Shown here: positions 24,200 through 37,437 of the stretch, one piece after another | Layout: each line of letters begins with the position of its first letter | Numbering within the stretch: the stretch's first letter is position 1 | Assembly (NCBI GenBank): GCA_029721515.1 | Contig: CM056563.1 | Span: 7,073,454-7,137,453, forward strand | Source of the DNA: Synanceia verrucosa | Taxonomy: Eukaryota > Chordata > Actinopteri > Perciformes > Synanceiidae | Direction of reading: 5' to 3' | Length of the DNA: 64,000 nucleotides | Position numbers and translations under genes: made by a program | The notes under the pieces: model-generated | The model's input: only the letters and a program-made list of their open reading frames with translations | Database searches by the model: none | What the model was told of the DNA's origin: nothing

Positions 24200-26732
24200 T
24201 CACAGGACACAGAGACAGTTGATTACAGCTCTCTTCTCTCCCTCCTCGAGCTGAATTGATGTTGTACGGGCTGTGCGCCGGCCCCCTTATGAAGGATGAG
24301 GCCCAATGCAGACTGTGTGATCTGCCTTTAGGGAGGGACGGCACTGCATATACATAAAATTAATAAAGCATATTTCTTCTATTGTGAGTGACAAGTTTTT
24401 TTATGGATACTATATGAGCGATAGCTCAAGGAAGACCAACCAGCCTCAACCACCTGTCAAACCTAGAAGACTACACTGTTTTCAGTGGCTCTGTTATTAG
24501 AAATGTAACATACGTCTCTATGTTCAAGTGGAAAACAAGTGCTGCACATAGATGTAGGATGGTCAAAAGAAGTTTAAAACAGAATGCTTTAACTAAATGT
24601 GGTTTACTGTCTGCTTAGAATAAGTGTAAAACTGACAAAATCTGGTGTTTTTTTGGGCTCCCACCATTTTTTGGTGCCCATTTTCAGAACATTTCTGTAG
24701 GAAGTTGGTTGAAGCCTCACATTGTCACCGCTGGGCACTGCACATGGACAGTAACATTTCCTCTGAAAGGTGATCCAGCTGGCAGAATATTCACTGTTTT
24801 GCTCCTCTGGACTCCTTTGTTCTCTCTCTGCAGATACCATGACATTGTCTGTGGAGCTGATGGATGAGCGCCTGTGTTCTCTTCATTAAGAGGCTTGGCT
24901 CCTCCAGCAGCTACTCAAATCACTCATCGCTTCTCTGCTAGCAGCTCCGAGGTGAATATTATTGTTTTATCATTTCAATAAGTCTGCTGCAGCATGTCTC
25001 TGTTAATATAGTCTTCTGGGGTGTTTGACTAGGATCAGCATGCTTTCAGGCGAAAATGGTTTGAGGTTGGTTCCTTCTTCAAATTCACATTCCAAAAATG
25101 AATTAAGCCACAGTGTTGTTTTAATTAGTCAAGTCTGAAACATGGAATTTGAAAACACTGGAAAATACACATTGAACTGTCCAGCAGAAGGAATCACTGA
25201 ACACATTCAGGCACCAAATTGAAATCATTTCCAGTGATCCATGACCTTTGACCTTCAACAGTACAGCGCAACACCTGGAAGTTACATACTGAAACTGAAA
25301 CTGAAAGAAGCCACTGAGAAGGAAATAAGCATCACATTTGTGATGCCGCAGATTGTTTCTAATCATAAAAACATCAAAGCAGTACCAAAGACTGAGGATG
25401 GTTAAAATACAAGAATCCACTGCATGCAGTAGTGCATTTTATACATCTTGCCAATCTAAAATCTAAAAGGGGTTTGACTCGTCACAGCAGGACAAACAAG
25501 CTGTTTAGTGTCACAGAATGCCAGTGAGCCAGCACGCACAATATAGCATCCAAGTACAATCTCACCTTTAAGACTAAATTCTAATTTTATTATTTAATAA
25601 AACTTTATGAGAGCTAATAAACCCTCCACTCACTGGTTCGATCTTTCTGCACAGAGTTCATGAGCAGAGCTGTGTCCAATCATCACACTCCTGGATGATT
25701 TTCTTTGCTTCATATCACAACAATCTAAGCCATTTATATTTTAGTTGCATTAACAGTGGCTGGCTAAGAAGATGACGTGGTTAAATTAAAAAGACCAATC
25801 AATCATTGTCTGATTCCTCAACGATCCTGATCCTCAGCACAGATGTGACGCCTAGCAATCTATCTTCATAACACTTTTAAACATCGTCAAATATTATGCA
25901 TCTTGTTCCCCATCACCTGTTCTGTATTCTTACTGTGTTGTAAAGTGGTGTTCATGTGTTACACTCACTAATAAATCTCTCCACTGTTTGCAAGGTGTTA
26001 TAATCTCTTACAGCTCTGTTAAAGTTCAGTGAACCCATTTGGATTTAAGGCACATTTTTTATTACTGATACAGGTTTACAGACTGCCTGCAACCCCCACA
26101 TCACTATTTGAAGCCATGGGTTTATTCTATAGTTCAATAATAGCGCAATAAATTATTCCTGACTTTAGTAATATATGGTTCTACAGAACGTTGTGTTGTT
26201 GTGTGTGAGGCTGTGAGCAGGGGAAAGGGCGTCCTGACAGAGATGAGCTTATTGACTGTCACTGGGACTGATCTGAAAGACAAATAACACTCACTAAGGC
26301 CTGAGACTGCTGCTGCCACCGAGAAGGAGGCGAGAGCCATCTGCCTCATTGGCCATCAATCTAACCGGCTCTGTCCAACAGTGTCTGAGAGCTCTGACAC
26401 ACCTGGCTTTCAGGTCGTCCTGCTGGCAGCATGAGACCCCTCCACAAAGAGCAGTGTCACAAATAATCCTGATGGCTCGCCTGCCAGAGGGATGCCACAG
26501 TAAAACTACCTCATAAGAAAGAGTACCTTTTGTTGGCAAATATGCATTTTCATAAATATATATTACACTCACAGGGTCTCCAATGCCATTTTCAGTCAAG
26601 AACTTTCAGCAAAGAAACAGCAACCCAGACACTTAATCAAGCAATGGATCATGGTGTCCTTTATGAGAAGGGAAAGGCATTAAATTTGGATGCTCACTCT
26701 ATTCTAATGAAAGGAAATATGTAACACATTTT
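24199..26732. other. Non-coding stretch, nothing recognised
   Basis: No gene, RNA or named repeat supported. Short frames only. Sequence around 24830-24910 is non-repetitive and GC-balanced but carries no recognisable coding signature. Confidence 0.45.
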
Positions 26733-27000
26733 ACTTGTTGCAGCCAGAAGAAGAAGAAGAAGAAGAATCAGCTTCATTGGTTATAGATACAGGTACATAC
26801 ATTCATGAACCTTGACCTCTGCATTTTACCCATCCCGTAAGGCATCAACTTTGGGGTTAAATGTCTTGCTCAAGGATACAACGACTTGTGGGACAGTAGG
26901 AGCCTACGACATTTTCACTTGTTTTTGTTTAAGACATCCCTGACAGGAGTGGGGCTCGAATCTGTGACCCTGGGGTTCAGGGAGGGCCCACTCCCCCTGC
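26733..27000 (+). repeat. Teleost dispersed repeat with (AAG)n head
   Basis: Starts with an 'agaagaagaagaagaagaag' tract, then 'aatcagcttcattgg', 'gtcttgctcaaggatacaac' and 'gggctcgaatctgtgaccct'. I recognise this order from a widespread fish repeat. The phrase 'ggctcgaatc' resembles an RNA polymerase III B box, so tRNA-related ancestry is possible but unproven. Confidence 0.55.
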
Positions 27001-28780
27001 AATGCTGAGTTTTCCAACATATGGCCACTAACTTCAGCCCCTTCTCTCATCAAATGTTCACTCCACCAGCGAGCTAATGGTCCCAATAACTGTCAAGTGA
27101 GCTTTCCACCTTTGAAAGCCATCAATGCTCCATTTTCATCAGCATTTAATGAGGAAAAATAAACAGAGACAGCAGTGTATTACATGTGGTGAATGCATGT
27201 TGGCCATATTCAACTGTTTTACGTGGTATAAAGGTAATCTTTGAAGGGTTCATTCTTCCTGTAGCCTTTTGTTTTGCTCATTCTTTCCTAATAGAACCCA
27301 GATATGCTATTATGGCGACAGCGTGGTCAGAATGATGATAACTTTGAATAATAATTTTCTGATTTGATTGGAGTTCACAATTAAGTGACCTCTTCCAATG
27401 AACAGCCAATAGGAACACTCCCTCTTTCTGAAATGACCTGTGATTGGTTAAGGTCCCGTCAGAAAACAAAGCCAAGAGGAGGTACAGAGTACACGAGTCT
27501 GTGTTGGAAAATACCAAGGTTATTGATACTTCTGCATGCCGCTAACACACTTGGATTTCCATTTCATTTGTTACTGGACTGCAATCACATCATTGCATTC
27601 AACCCTTCATTCGTCGCTGTGTGCTATCAGCCTCGGAGTAGAATGAATGCTGGGTAATTTAGCTTCTCTGTTAGATAGGCACACAGCAGATCATATCTTG
27701 GTTTTTAATCACGGACCAAAGTGAGACACTAAGCAGTCAGTAAGAGGCGACGGGTGATAAAACCACACATTCATCGCACAGCAAGCGGTTGATGTTGACC
27801 GCAATTAATTTCCAGAATGTGCTGTATAGTTTGTATTAGTGCTCATATAGTGGGTGGGGTGTAATTGAGACAAGTGAGGCACACAGGAGTTATACTGTCT
27901 TCATAAGTCACCATGTGAAATGGGGGTGGTCTGATATCTGTGTCACCAAGATCTCCTGCTGACAGCACAGCCTCAAGAGAGGAAAGCTAATGACTTTGGA
28001 GATTATGGTGAAGTCAACTATTATAAACACATCACTACAAATTACATAGTGAGCTTCATCAAAGTCACTGAAAGAAATCAATTGTTAACACTGTGACACA
28101 GCAGGGGCTAGTCATACCATGAAAGAGTGAATGAAAGGGGAGCAGGGGCAACAATAAAATAAATGAAAGAGACGTAGTGATTAGATATAGTGACGGATGA
28201 GACAATGTTCCAGGATGTGTCTAGACTGCAAGTACATAAACAGATCAAAAACAGACACAGACACTGGATCAACTATGACTTCTGCATATTTTCACCATCA
28301 TTAGAGCGCTGTGTAGCTGGAAGGTTTGATCAGAAGTTAAAAGACAACACTAAACACTCAGCAGCAACTTGTCGTCTGCAATCAGAACATTGTCACAGAG
28401 AGAATGATGAAACTCCTCAGATAAGTAAGTAATAAAGAGAAAACCCACTGCCAGCAGAAAGAACGCTGTTACCTTTTTTCTTTTCTATTATACTCATATT
28501 TTTGACTTCAGTGAGGATTGCAGTAGCATGCATAAATATGGGCATAAATAACCAGGACTTTGAGAAAAGTCCCTGGAAAATGTCCATGTCTGCGTTTAAG
28601 ATTCTGTCAAAGTCAACATCTTAACAATCACAAGTTCCTGTTGCGACACATGGTGCCAACAGCAATTCATCTCAAGTGACGGCAGCATATATCATACATA
28701 AAGGGATGAAGTCAGAGAAAACACACTCCCTGTGTGAACATAACAAAGAAATGTTCTCTGCCATCTGTCAAGAGAGCTGT
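27001..28780. other. Non-coding stretch, nothing recognised
   Basis: Short frames only, no named repeat. The 90-codon plus-strand frame at 27385-27657 has no recognisable domain and a large minus-strand frame overlaps it. Confidence 0.45.
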
Positions 28781-29043
28781 CCCAGGTTCTGGTTCAGATT
28801 ATACAGACCTGATAACTGTCCCAGGTGCTGGTTCAGATTATACAGACCTGATAGCTGTCCCAGGTGCTGGTTCAGATTATACAGACCTGATAACTGTCCC
28901 AGGTGCTGGTTCAGATTATACAGACCTGATAACTGTCCCAGGTGCTGGTTCAGATTATACAGACCTGATAATTGTCCCAGGTTCTGGTTCAGATTATACA
29001 GACCTGATAACTGTCCCAGGTGCTGGTTCAGATTATACAGACC
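28781..29043. repeat. 39-bp tandem repeat, about 6.7 units
   Basis: Seven units (the last partial) of 'cccaggtgctggttcagatt' plus 'atacagacctgataactgt', starting at 28781, 28820, 28859, 28898, 28937, 28976 and 29015. Only two or three sites vary (ttct/tgct, aactgt/agctgt/attgt). The unit length is a multiple of 3, so two plus-strand frames stay open with 13-residue repeats (CPRCWFRLYRPDN and VPGAGSDYTDLIT). These are by-products, not evidence of a protein. Confidence 0.95.
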
Positions 29044-32000
29044 ATAAAACTGCCCAAGGCGTTAGTCCTTGACAGACTGCCAGCGTGTCCAGGATGTGCT
29101 GGAGTCCAGGACTCCTTCATTATATAAACAGGTAATGGGAATGGATGGATGGACTTGGTAGGATAACACCAGTTAGCCAGATGCACAGAAACACAGAGTG
29201 ACTACATTTAAAATGATCCACCTTTTCCCCAGGCTATCTCAGAGTTTCTACTGCAGGTTCTCTGCATAGTTCACCAAAACTTTTAATGCCTTTTTAATCC
29301 ACAATCATAACAGCATGAATGTATTTCGAGCAGTATTATTAATTGAACTCATATGTGTGGGAGAAAGTGAATGGAAGGATTAACCAATTCAAAATGAATA
29401 ATTAACCAACAAGACAAACAGTCAATGGACTTCCTGGCTGCTGAAGCTAGCAGTAATGACAGTGCTTGTCACAGGTTTGGTGGTGCTGACTCCATATTAA
29501 AAGCCTCCTGCAGCACAATCTATTGTTGCCCAAAATCAGATGGAAAAATCTTTTATTATCCTTACATCAGCGCCTAATGCAGGCAAGAGAAAATATTATA
29601 TTTAAGTGAAAATTAAATTCAAGAGTTCTTCCAAAGGCCTTTGCTGAGAAAAGTGAATTAAATTGTTTTCTGTATTGTAACCATCACTGCACCTGCTGTC
29701 AGCTGACCGTCAGAGTAAAAAATATCCCAGTATCTAGTTTGCAGTTACAGTGTTGTGGAGAGAGCTACAATAAGGAGAATATGGCTTAGAGACCACAGCT
29801 ACACTTTGGAGAAAAAAAAAATACATGTTTTTCTGAATTGTGCAGGTAACGGTGACTTCTTCAACAAAAGTATGTTTCCGCTGAATGAAACAGCCAGTTA
29901 CATTAAAGTGAGACCTATATTTGTTGGATCCATCATGGCGGAAGTCCATTCATATAAATCAAGCCCCTATTGTGATGCAGGCAGGACTATCCATCAAGCC
30001 CTGATTGTTTACATCAATTGTGCGTCACGAAAAAGAGAAGGTTGATTTTTTTCTGTTACATCAGACTCTTATATTGTTTGCTGCTGCAGGAGTGCAGTCC
30101 ACACTGTTTATTCCTGATCAGCACTTGATGTTGTTATCACATTGTACAATAGATTGAAAATAGCAGTATGTTACAAAGAAATACTATTTCACACTAATGA
30201 GGAGGTTTAAAGTCAGATCCCAGACACATACAAGTCTATATGAGACAGCAGGAAAAATAGGACACTTTAGCTCTGTATTGAGGTGTTGAGGCAGGACCTG
30301 AAGCCTGCAGTTAATGCTTAAGAGCCTAAAAACTGAACTGCAGCAGCTCTGCTAGGAAGATGATTTATAATTACTTCACAGCACTCAGAGAGCTGGATTA
30401 ATTACTGAAGAACACATTTAGTTGTTCTCATGATTGAGGTGATGCAACAGTGTATTTTAGAGAAAAAAACAAGGTCAATATTTATTAAGAACTGGATGGT
30501 GTGCTCAGCAGTGAGCAGGTCATTTGTTGGTAACAGTGAGACTGGTGATGGCCCTAATTGGAACAAGTGGTTTGAAGAGCATGGCTGCAATGGAGAGGAT
30601 GAGCCAAAGCCTGCTTGACAGCTGGTGTGATGCCAGCAGCAGTCAGGAGAGGCTCTGAAGCACTGTCACACACTCTGAGTCTGTGTCTGAGCTCTAGTCA
30701 TCAATTAACAGTGAACTGATATCACAGCAATAAAAGTGACAGTCCACAACACATGCAGCATTACTGAGGAAACTCTGCATGCTCTAGTGTTTTCATATCT
30801 GTCATATTCACTGAAATGAGTAGGTCTAATGGCACACTTGAAAGCACTAGGCTGGACTTCATCTCCTCCCAGAGTTGGTGAGCTGAATTTTTAAGCTTTG
30901 TTTCTTTTTTGTCACTCAAAAAAATAATAGACTGCAGCTGTTGTCAATTCTTGTCTTCCGGAACAACATGACTAGAGGTGTGATAAGGTGATGGAGAAAT
31001 TCACATTGATCCCCTGTTGGAAGGTGAGCTTACTGTGTTAGCAGGCTCTGGGCTTGCTACTAGAGCTGCTTTTGATCACTTTCCAGCACACTCCAGTTCA
31101 CTGTTATTGTGATCTGTGTTTGTCCAGGTGCACCTGTGGTGAATGGGAAGCCCCAGACTCATTGTCAACATTTCTAGGACCACCCTTGTTTCTGACCCCT
31201 GGGGTCATCTGCTTGACTGACAGCCCATCGACTGGATTTAACTATGTCTTCTAGTCACCATTTTTTGATATCCACCAACAATCTGCTTCACTTCATAATG
31301 CTTTCATACAACTGCTATTGACTTCTCATCAATATAGACAGCGTGCCTCTCTACATTAAGTGAGTAGGTTTGTTTGGAGGCATATAATCATCCACTTCCT
31401 CCACTTCTATGCAACAGAACGAAGCACCGACTGCATGCAAACTACGCCTTAATATTTCAATTTCATCCATGTCACAATGCACCAGGCAGCAAAAAGAAAC
31501 AGGCAGTGTCTACATTCAGTCTTTAAAAGGCAAGGGCGAGACAAGGCAAAGCAACAGCACAACCAGGTCTCATTTTACGCATCACTGACCGATTCACAGT
31601 GACACTAACCAAAAGATATCCAGGACAGACAGCGGCAGTAATCTTCACATTGTCTCTGTCTGTGTCCTGAAAACACAGAGCAGCGTCTAGACACAGTAAT
31701 AGTGACAGAGCACAGGGGGCAGAGCAAACACACTGATGGATGTCTGATCAAGGAGAGCATGAAATGTTCCCCAGACCACACAGAGGCAAACCAGTCAGGC
31801 CACAAATCCTGCATAACTGCTAAAAATAATGCTTTTCTGTGTTTCGTATATGTTACATAAATAGTTCCAGTGAACATGTGCCAAAATACCAATCAGTTTG
31901 ATTTTCTACTGATTTCTTTACGCTATAAATGAGTCAAAACGGTGGCAGAACTTGATATAATCAACTGCAGCAATGGAATAACCTGAAAACAGAAAATAAA

Positions 32001-33330
32001 CTGCATATTTTTTTGTTTCTGGTTGAACTCTGTTAATGTCATGACGTGTTGTCTCCTTCGAGAAGAAGTTACTACCAAAGAGAGCGAAACGCTTCCCCTG
32101 CCAACTCCACTGTCAAACATAAACACTTATTTAAGACCTTACAAAAACAATGACGATACGTTTTAGTGACTTTTGACATTATTTTTTTTGCTGTAAAATG
32201 CTGGCCAAGGTTAAAAATGAACTTCGGACCAACACAACACAGTGCTTTGAGCATGGCCTGTACTGGTAAAATCACAGAATGTCTTCGGACAAGTGAAGTT
32301 CAATAAATACAACACAGCAGTGACATGACTACAGCCTGATGTTGAATAATCAGACCCACTTATACACACACCAGATCACACTCGACAGCTGCCTCAGAGA
32401 TGGAGGAAATGCCGAGGCCTCTGAATCAAGCAGGTTAGCCTCAATGAGGCAGGAATGGGTCTGTGATGTTCATTTAATTGGCAAATGCACTGAATACATG
32501 TATTGAATCACTGTGAACAGGATTGCCATTTGCCTTCTGCACTTTACAAACAGACGCACAAATGCCATCGACACACCTGGAGGTGGCTGGGGGGATGTGA
32601 GGAGGGCTGGCCATTATCACAGAGCTGCGCTCAGCACAACTTTTCAACTCCCAGTCGAGTTGGATGAATCCCATTTTTGTTGTGTGAGCTACAAACACAC
32701 TCAACTCGTCACACTCCACTTCTCCTTTGGGAACACATACGAGACATTTAGAGTACATTAGGAGCCGAGAGTGCTCATGTATGACTGCGAGAAAGTGGAG
32801 AAAGTCAATAAGATGAAAGGCAGGCAGATGCTCGCCCCCGCCTTCGGACCACTATCTACTCACAACTGATCCATCTGACGCCAGCCAAGACTGAACTCCA
32901 GCCTAATCCTCAAAGCACTTCAAAGCTGAGGATGAGCATGAGGTTTTTTTTTTTTCCACATCTCATTTAAATTGGTTTTCTCAATCTTAAACATTTGCCT
33001 CATGTGACTTGGTTTGAAAAAGCTGTCCTTATATTGCTTTGACAAAGTGAGAAAAACCTCCAGAGCAGTAGGACATCTGTTAGATGGATAAGGCAAATAT
33101 GAGGACTACATGTATACACAGTGATGTTGGCTGGATGTAGTGTTACAGACTGAGTTTATACCGGTGGAGGCAGATTCTCTTAATTTGTATGTTAGTGTAA
33201 AAAGCAAAGGGTCTTCTGTATAATTTTCTACATGTTATATTCAACGAGCCATTACCAAACTGCTACAGCACTGGCTAAATGAGGATGCACCACTGAGGAT
33301 GACCAGCACCACTCAGCTGCTGGGGTTTGT
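29044..33330. other. Non-coding stretch, nothing recognised
   Basis: Over 4 kb without a supportable gene. The 96-codon frame at 29755-30045 contains the phrase 'ggatccatcatggcggaagt', which looks repeat-derived rather than a host exon. Elsewhere only short frames, oligo-T runs near 32946 and undistinguished sequence. Confidence 0.45.
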
Positions 33331-33338
33331 GCTATGTG

Positions 33339-33845
33339 TAGGGCTGTGACGGTATGGATTTTTTATTACCGCGGTGATAAAGCACCCAATCAATGTGGTA
33401 TGGCGGTTTACCGCGGTATCCCCCCCCCACCACCTTCACAGCAACTCCGCCACCCTCGCTGTAATTCTGCTACTCTGCCATCCCCCGCCCACTTCCTTAG
33501 AGCACTCCTGTTTAAACAATGCTTCTGTGTTTTATGCCTGTGTATTATGTGTGCGTATATTCAATTTAATCATGAGAAGTACTGAAACCTCAAAATATTA
33601 TCACAATTATGCAGCAGTGTGAAAAGTTTTGTTTCTCAGCTTTACAAACCAGGACGTTACTAAAAATTACTGTTTATATTTCATATCAAACACAATATAC
33701 AGCCCTGTAACTTTCAACAGCAAATATGTAGGGACATTTTTTTTTATTATTTAATATATTGCGGTGATAACGGTAATGAGCTCAACACCACGGTAGGCAT
33801 CACATGACCGCGGTGTGTGGTGATGCGGTTATCATCCCAGCCCTA
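33339..33845. mobile_element. hAT-type non-autonomous element, 507 bp, exact 8-bp duplication
   Basis: Starts 'tagggctgtgacggtatgg' and ends 'gcggttatcatcccagcccta', so the outermost 8 bp are perfect inverted repeats. It is flanked on both sides by gctatgtg (33331-33338 and 33846-33853), an exact 8-bp target duplication, which fits hAT insertion. Subterminal regions carry repeated CGGT/ACCG-rich motifs ('accgcggtgataa' and 'gaccgcggtgtg'), a common transposase-binding arrangement. No transposase inside; the interior is C-rich at 33420-33500. The exact duplication and intact ends suggest a relatively recent insertion. Confidence 0.85.
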
Positions 33846-33853
33846 GCTATGTG

Positions 33854-34660
33854 ACTAACAGGCCATTAAAAGCACAACTGACCCAACATTATTACTGGAC
33901 TCTTCATTTGCTACACTACAACACAATGCAGGTCTGCCCTGGTTGCACACCCATTACCCCAAGGGTAAAACATGGGCTGTTATTTCCCTAGCAAGTACCT
34001 CCTGACATCTTTACTGTAGAAATGAATTGTAAAGTTTAATCTGTCAAGAGTTACAGGCGCTTCTCAGCATGTCATGTGTGAGGATGATTTTTCCACGGTC
34101 CCTGAATCAGCCAGAGACAGCAGAGTGAGAGTCAATGTGAGAGGATTGAACAGGTTTTGAACCTGTGCAAATCCTACTTCTAGTACATTAGGAAGGCACA
34201 CTCTAGCTGTGGAGGCACTTCACCTGAAGGAGGAGGGTATAAATAAGATGAGCAGGTATGGGACACCCTTTACACTCCACCGGAAAACGGAAGCACTCGT
34301 CACCATGGCAACAGAGCAGCTATAATAATAATATATTATAGCTGCTCAAATAATTTTAAGTGATTCAAATAATTTTAAGTGATTCCACAAGGCTTTCAAC
34401 CCCAGTATTATTTGACATTTCCAGTCAAACAAATGAAACCAGATGAATTTTGCAGCCAGTTGTTCTCACATTTTGAGGAGCCAGGGCTGTAAAATCAAAC
34501 CAAACATCACCTGAGAGGCAAGATTTGACAGCTTTGTCTTTTTGTTATCTCTCCAAACCAGGACTTTTTTATTTTCTGTCAGTGCGGTAAAGGTATGAGG
34601 GACAAACTGGACACATGCAGAACTCAAGGGCTCAATGGTCCACTCGCCCTCTTCCCTACC
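33854..34660. other. Non-coding stretch with a small palindrome
   Basis: No gene supported. It holds the palindrome and 19-bp duplication at 34314-34384 listed separately. Confidence 0.45.
34314..34384. repeat. 13-bp inverted repeat followed by a 19-bp direct duplication
   Basis: The arms 'gagcagctataat' (34314-34326) and 'attatagctgctc' (34335-34347) are perfectly complementary around an 8-nt AT spacer. Immediately after, the 19-mer 'caaataattttaagtgatt' occurs twice in tandem (34347-34365 and 34366-34384). Confidence 0.9.
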
Positions 34661-34876
34661 TCCATCCATCCATCCATTTTCTACAGCTTATCCTCTCATA
34701 GGATCGTGGGGGGGCTGGAGCCTATCCCAGCTGTCTTAGGGTGAAAGACAGGGTACACCCTGGACAAGTCTCCAGTTCATCACAGGACACATAGAGACAG
34801 ACAACCACTCACACTCACACTCACACCTACGGTCTATTTAAATTAGCCAATCAACCTAATCCCCATGCATGTTTTT
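34661..34876 (-). repeat. SINE-like fish repeat, copy 1 (minus orientation)
   Basis: Read on the minus strand it gives 'cctaatttaaatagaccgta'-type text, then 'gtgagtggttgtctgtctct', 'agggtgtaccctgtctttca', 'cagctgggataggctccagc' and a tail 'aaaatggatggatggatgga'. I recognise this as a very common teleost repeat with a (GGAT)n tail. The 5' part carrying the tRNA-like boxes is missing here. Confidence 0.7.
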
Positions 34877-37437
34877 CTTCGTCTTATTTAGCGTTTATTG
34901 TCAGTTGGCAAACTAGTTTAAAGGAGCATTACAGCCACCAAGAGGCCTGGAGTCGCTTTACTCTGGTTTCTCTCAGCACCTTTACATTCAACTTGGAAGA
35001 GGCAGCTGACCTAGCAGTAAAATTCAGTGAACCTGTCCGGTCCAGTGTTTGGCTTCACATCAAACTGGTTTGCAAATGTTTACGGCAACCAAACCGCCAA
35101 TTATGAAAGCCATGATGAAGGCCTTGGATATAACAAAACAACTGAACTGAAAAAGACTTTTCAGAGAGTTTAAGGATATATCAGGGTCATGCTACATTCA
35201 GGCCAAGGACCATGGAGCTGTTTACATGCCTACAATATTAACCATGCCCATAGAATATACAAAAATTATAAAATATCATCCACTTAGTCCATGCTCTTGG
35301 GTGATGGAAAGGGAACATATGGACTTGTGACAGGAGCCAGCGTAAAGGGAAACTTTATGCACAAGCCATCTGATTTGAAATTCATCACTGGAACACAGCA
35401 CATATGTCCCAGTTCAGTAACTCCTCTGCACATCTCTTTTCTAATGGACTATTCTAAACAGCTCCTTGGTGTAAATCTTCTCTCCGTAGTGTCTTTGTTT
35501 AACTCAAAATCACTTCGCTAAGTAACGCATTGCCATCTGTTTGCCTGGATCAAACACATACTTTAATCTGATCAGCCATTCACTGCACACAGACCGATCA
35601 GAATAAAAAAAAAAAAATACATATTCAATTGAACACAATGAGCCTCTGTCTCTGCGGCCTATGAGAAATGGCAGCAAGCCAGCTCAGCCAATCATTTCTA
35701 CAAGCTCCTGTTCATTTCAGTGGGCCCTTCACCCACTTTGAATAACACTGCCTACAGTGCAGCGATTTTCTCAAAACTGGCAGGAAAATGTCCACTGTCT
35801 TCTCCTGCTCAAACCAGAAGAAACTGTGTCAACTTGGCCAACCTCCAAGACAATTGCAGAGAAATGTAAGAGGGAAAGACTAGCCAGCAGCTTTACGGAG
35901 TGAAAAGGAGGCTGCAGGACACAGAGACAGAGCTCGCTTCTGGTTATGCCAACAAAGTCCTAAATTATGAATAAACTGCATTAACAATGCTTTATTTTGT
36001 GATTCTGAATCTTTTTACAATTCATTTTCTGTCCATTATATCCAGATGTGGTCAGCTGGGTATGAGTGATGCCCTGCAAAGGTAAATGGACCCATGTAAA
36101 GTAACAGGCTGGACATACATGAGCAATGGCTTTGACATCCGGCAAGAAGAAAAACCCAGCTACTGCAACACAGTGCGATGGTTTGGGTGTTCATGCTGGC
36201 TAACATGATGACCACTGACCTGACAGTGGATGAAAGCCTTGGGGCTGCAGTCAAGTAAACACCCCCGCTCGGCCTCATTATGTAGAGCTGTCAGTGTTGA
36301 CTTCAGCTCACTATTACAGTACAGTGGAGGAAGCAGGGAGGAAACTATTTGTCCTCAAACCTGACCCCAGCAAGACAGAAGAAACACTGCTCACTCAGCA
36401 GCTTCATCTTCTCCTTTTACAGTCTAATTAGTTTAGAGTCAAGAATTAATTAAAGACGTTCATCCACATGAGGATGGAGCGGTTAGATACGACGCTGGCA
36501 ATGTTCAAGTGAAAGCTTCTGGCAAAATGTCAAACCCTGTTCACCAAGAGGTTCATGAAAGATTTAAAGAGCTAATGGAGCTTTGACTGGGGAGCTAATT
36601 CCAGCTGAAAAAGGTTGACAATGTCAGCATGGCTGCCGAAGAATGAGATGGAAAAACAGGCCCAATTAAAATGAGAATAACAACAGCCTCTTGGTTATAG
36701 AGGTTATCTTTTTATATTCTGACTCCAGGTATGAAAATAATGAATATAATCCAACCAATGTCCAAAACAAACATTTGAAGGTGTTGTATAAGTTTAGCTT
36801 CCAGACACACTGTGAAGTAAACACACACCAGACCAACAAATAATAATAATAATAGAAATGGTTAAGAATAAAAAGTTATAAATACTGAAAACAAATTCAT
36901 AAAATAGCTCCAGGAACAGCATTACCATTTCTTTTGACAGTCTGACAAAAGTATACAATCATTTTCCTGGTGATGGACCAACAACAACTGTGTGGATCTG
37001 TTTACTTTTATCAACAAACTGGTGGTAGGCGTAAATTTATATTCTTAAAATAAATCTCCAACAGTTATAATTCATGAGCAAAATATCAGGTGATCCGCAT
37101 CATCTGTTATCACACAACCAAACCAAACTGGGTGGTGACAACAGAGCCATCCTCATCCGCTGAAACAGTAACTGGTGCAGCTCACTATTATTTCCTTTTC
37201 AGTCATAATATTTGTTTCCCTGAAAATCATCTGAACATATCCAAAAGTTTCCTACCACAAAAAAAGCTGCAAATACTCCCAAAAGAGAATCTGAAACTCT
37301 TGGTGAAGTTGTTTGAAATAAATTTTGGACCACTGAGTGGGAATCAAGTAATCTCTTCAGCTCTACATAAAACAATGAACAAGAGATAGATGGATTATGT
37401 ATAACTTGCAAAATGAAGTAACAAATTTAAAGTCAAG
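34877..37437. other. Non-coding stretch with a possible conserved element
   Basis: No gene supported. The segment 36420-36690 is non-repetitive with several TAATTA-like cores ('gtctaattagtttagag', 'gaattaattaaag', 'ggagctaattccagctg') and could be a conserved non-coding element by appearance only. An oligo-A tract lies at 35607-35619. Confidence 0.4.

Noticed and set aside
28676..29072. Two overlapping plus-strand ORFs with 13-residue repeats
   Set aside because: Produced by the 39-bp tandem repeat, whose length is a multiple of 3.
29138..29149. tggatggatgga as a SINE tail
   Set aside because: The tail motif is present, but the sequence before it does not match the SINE-like family body.
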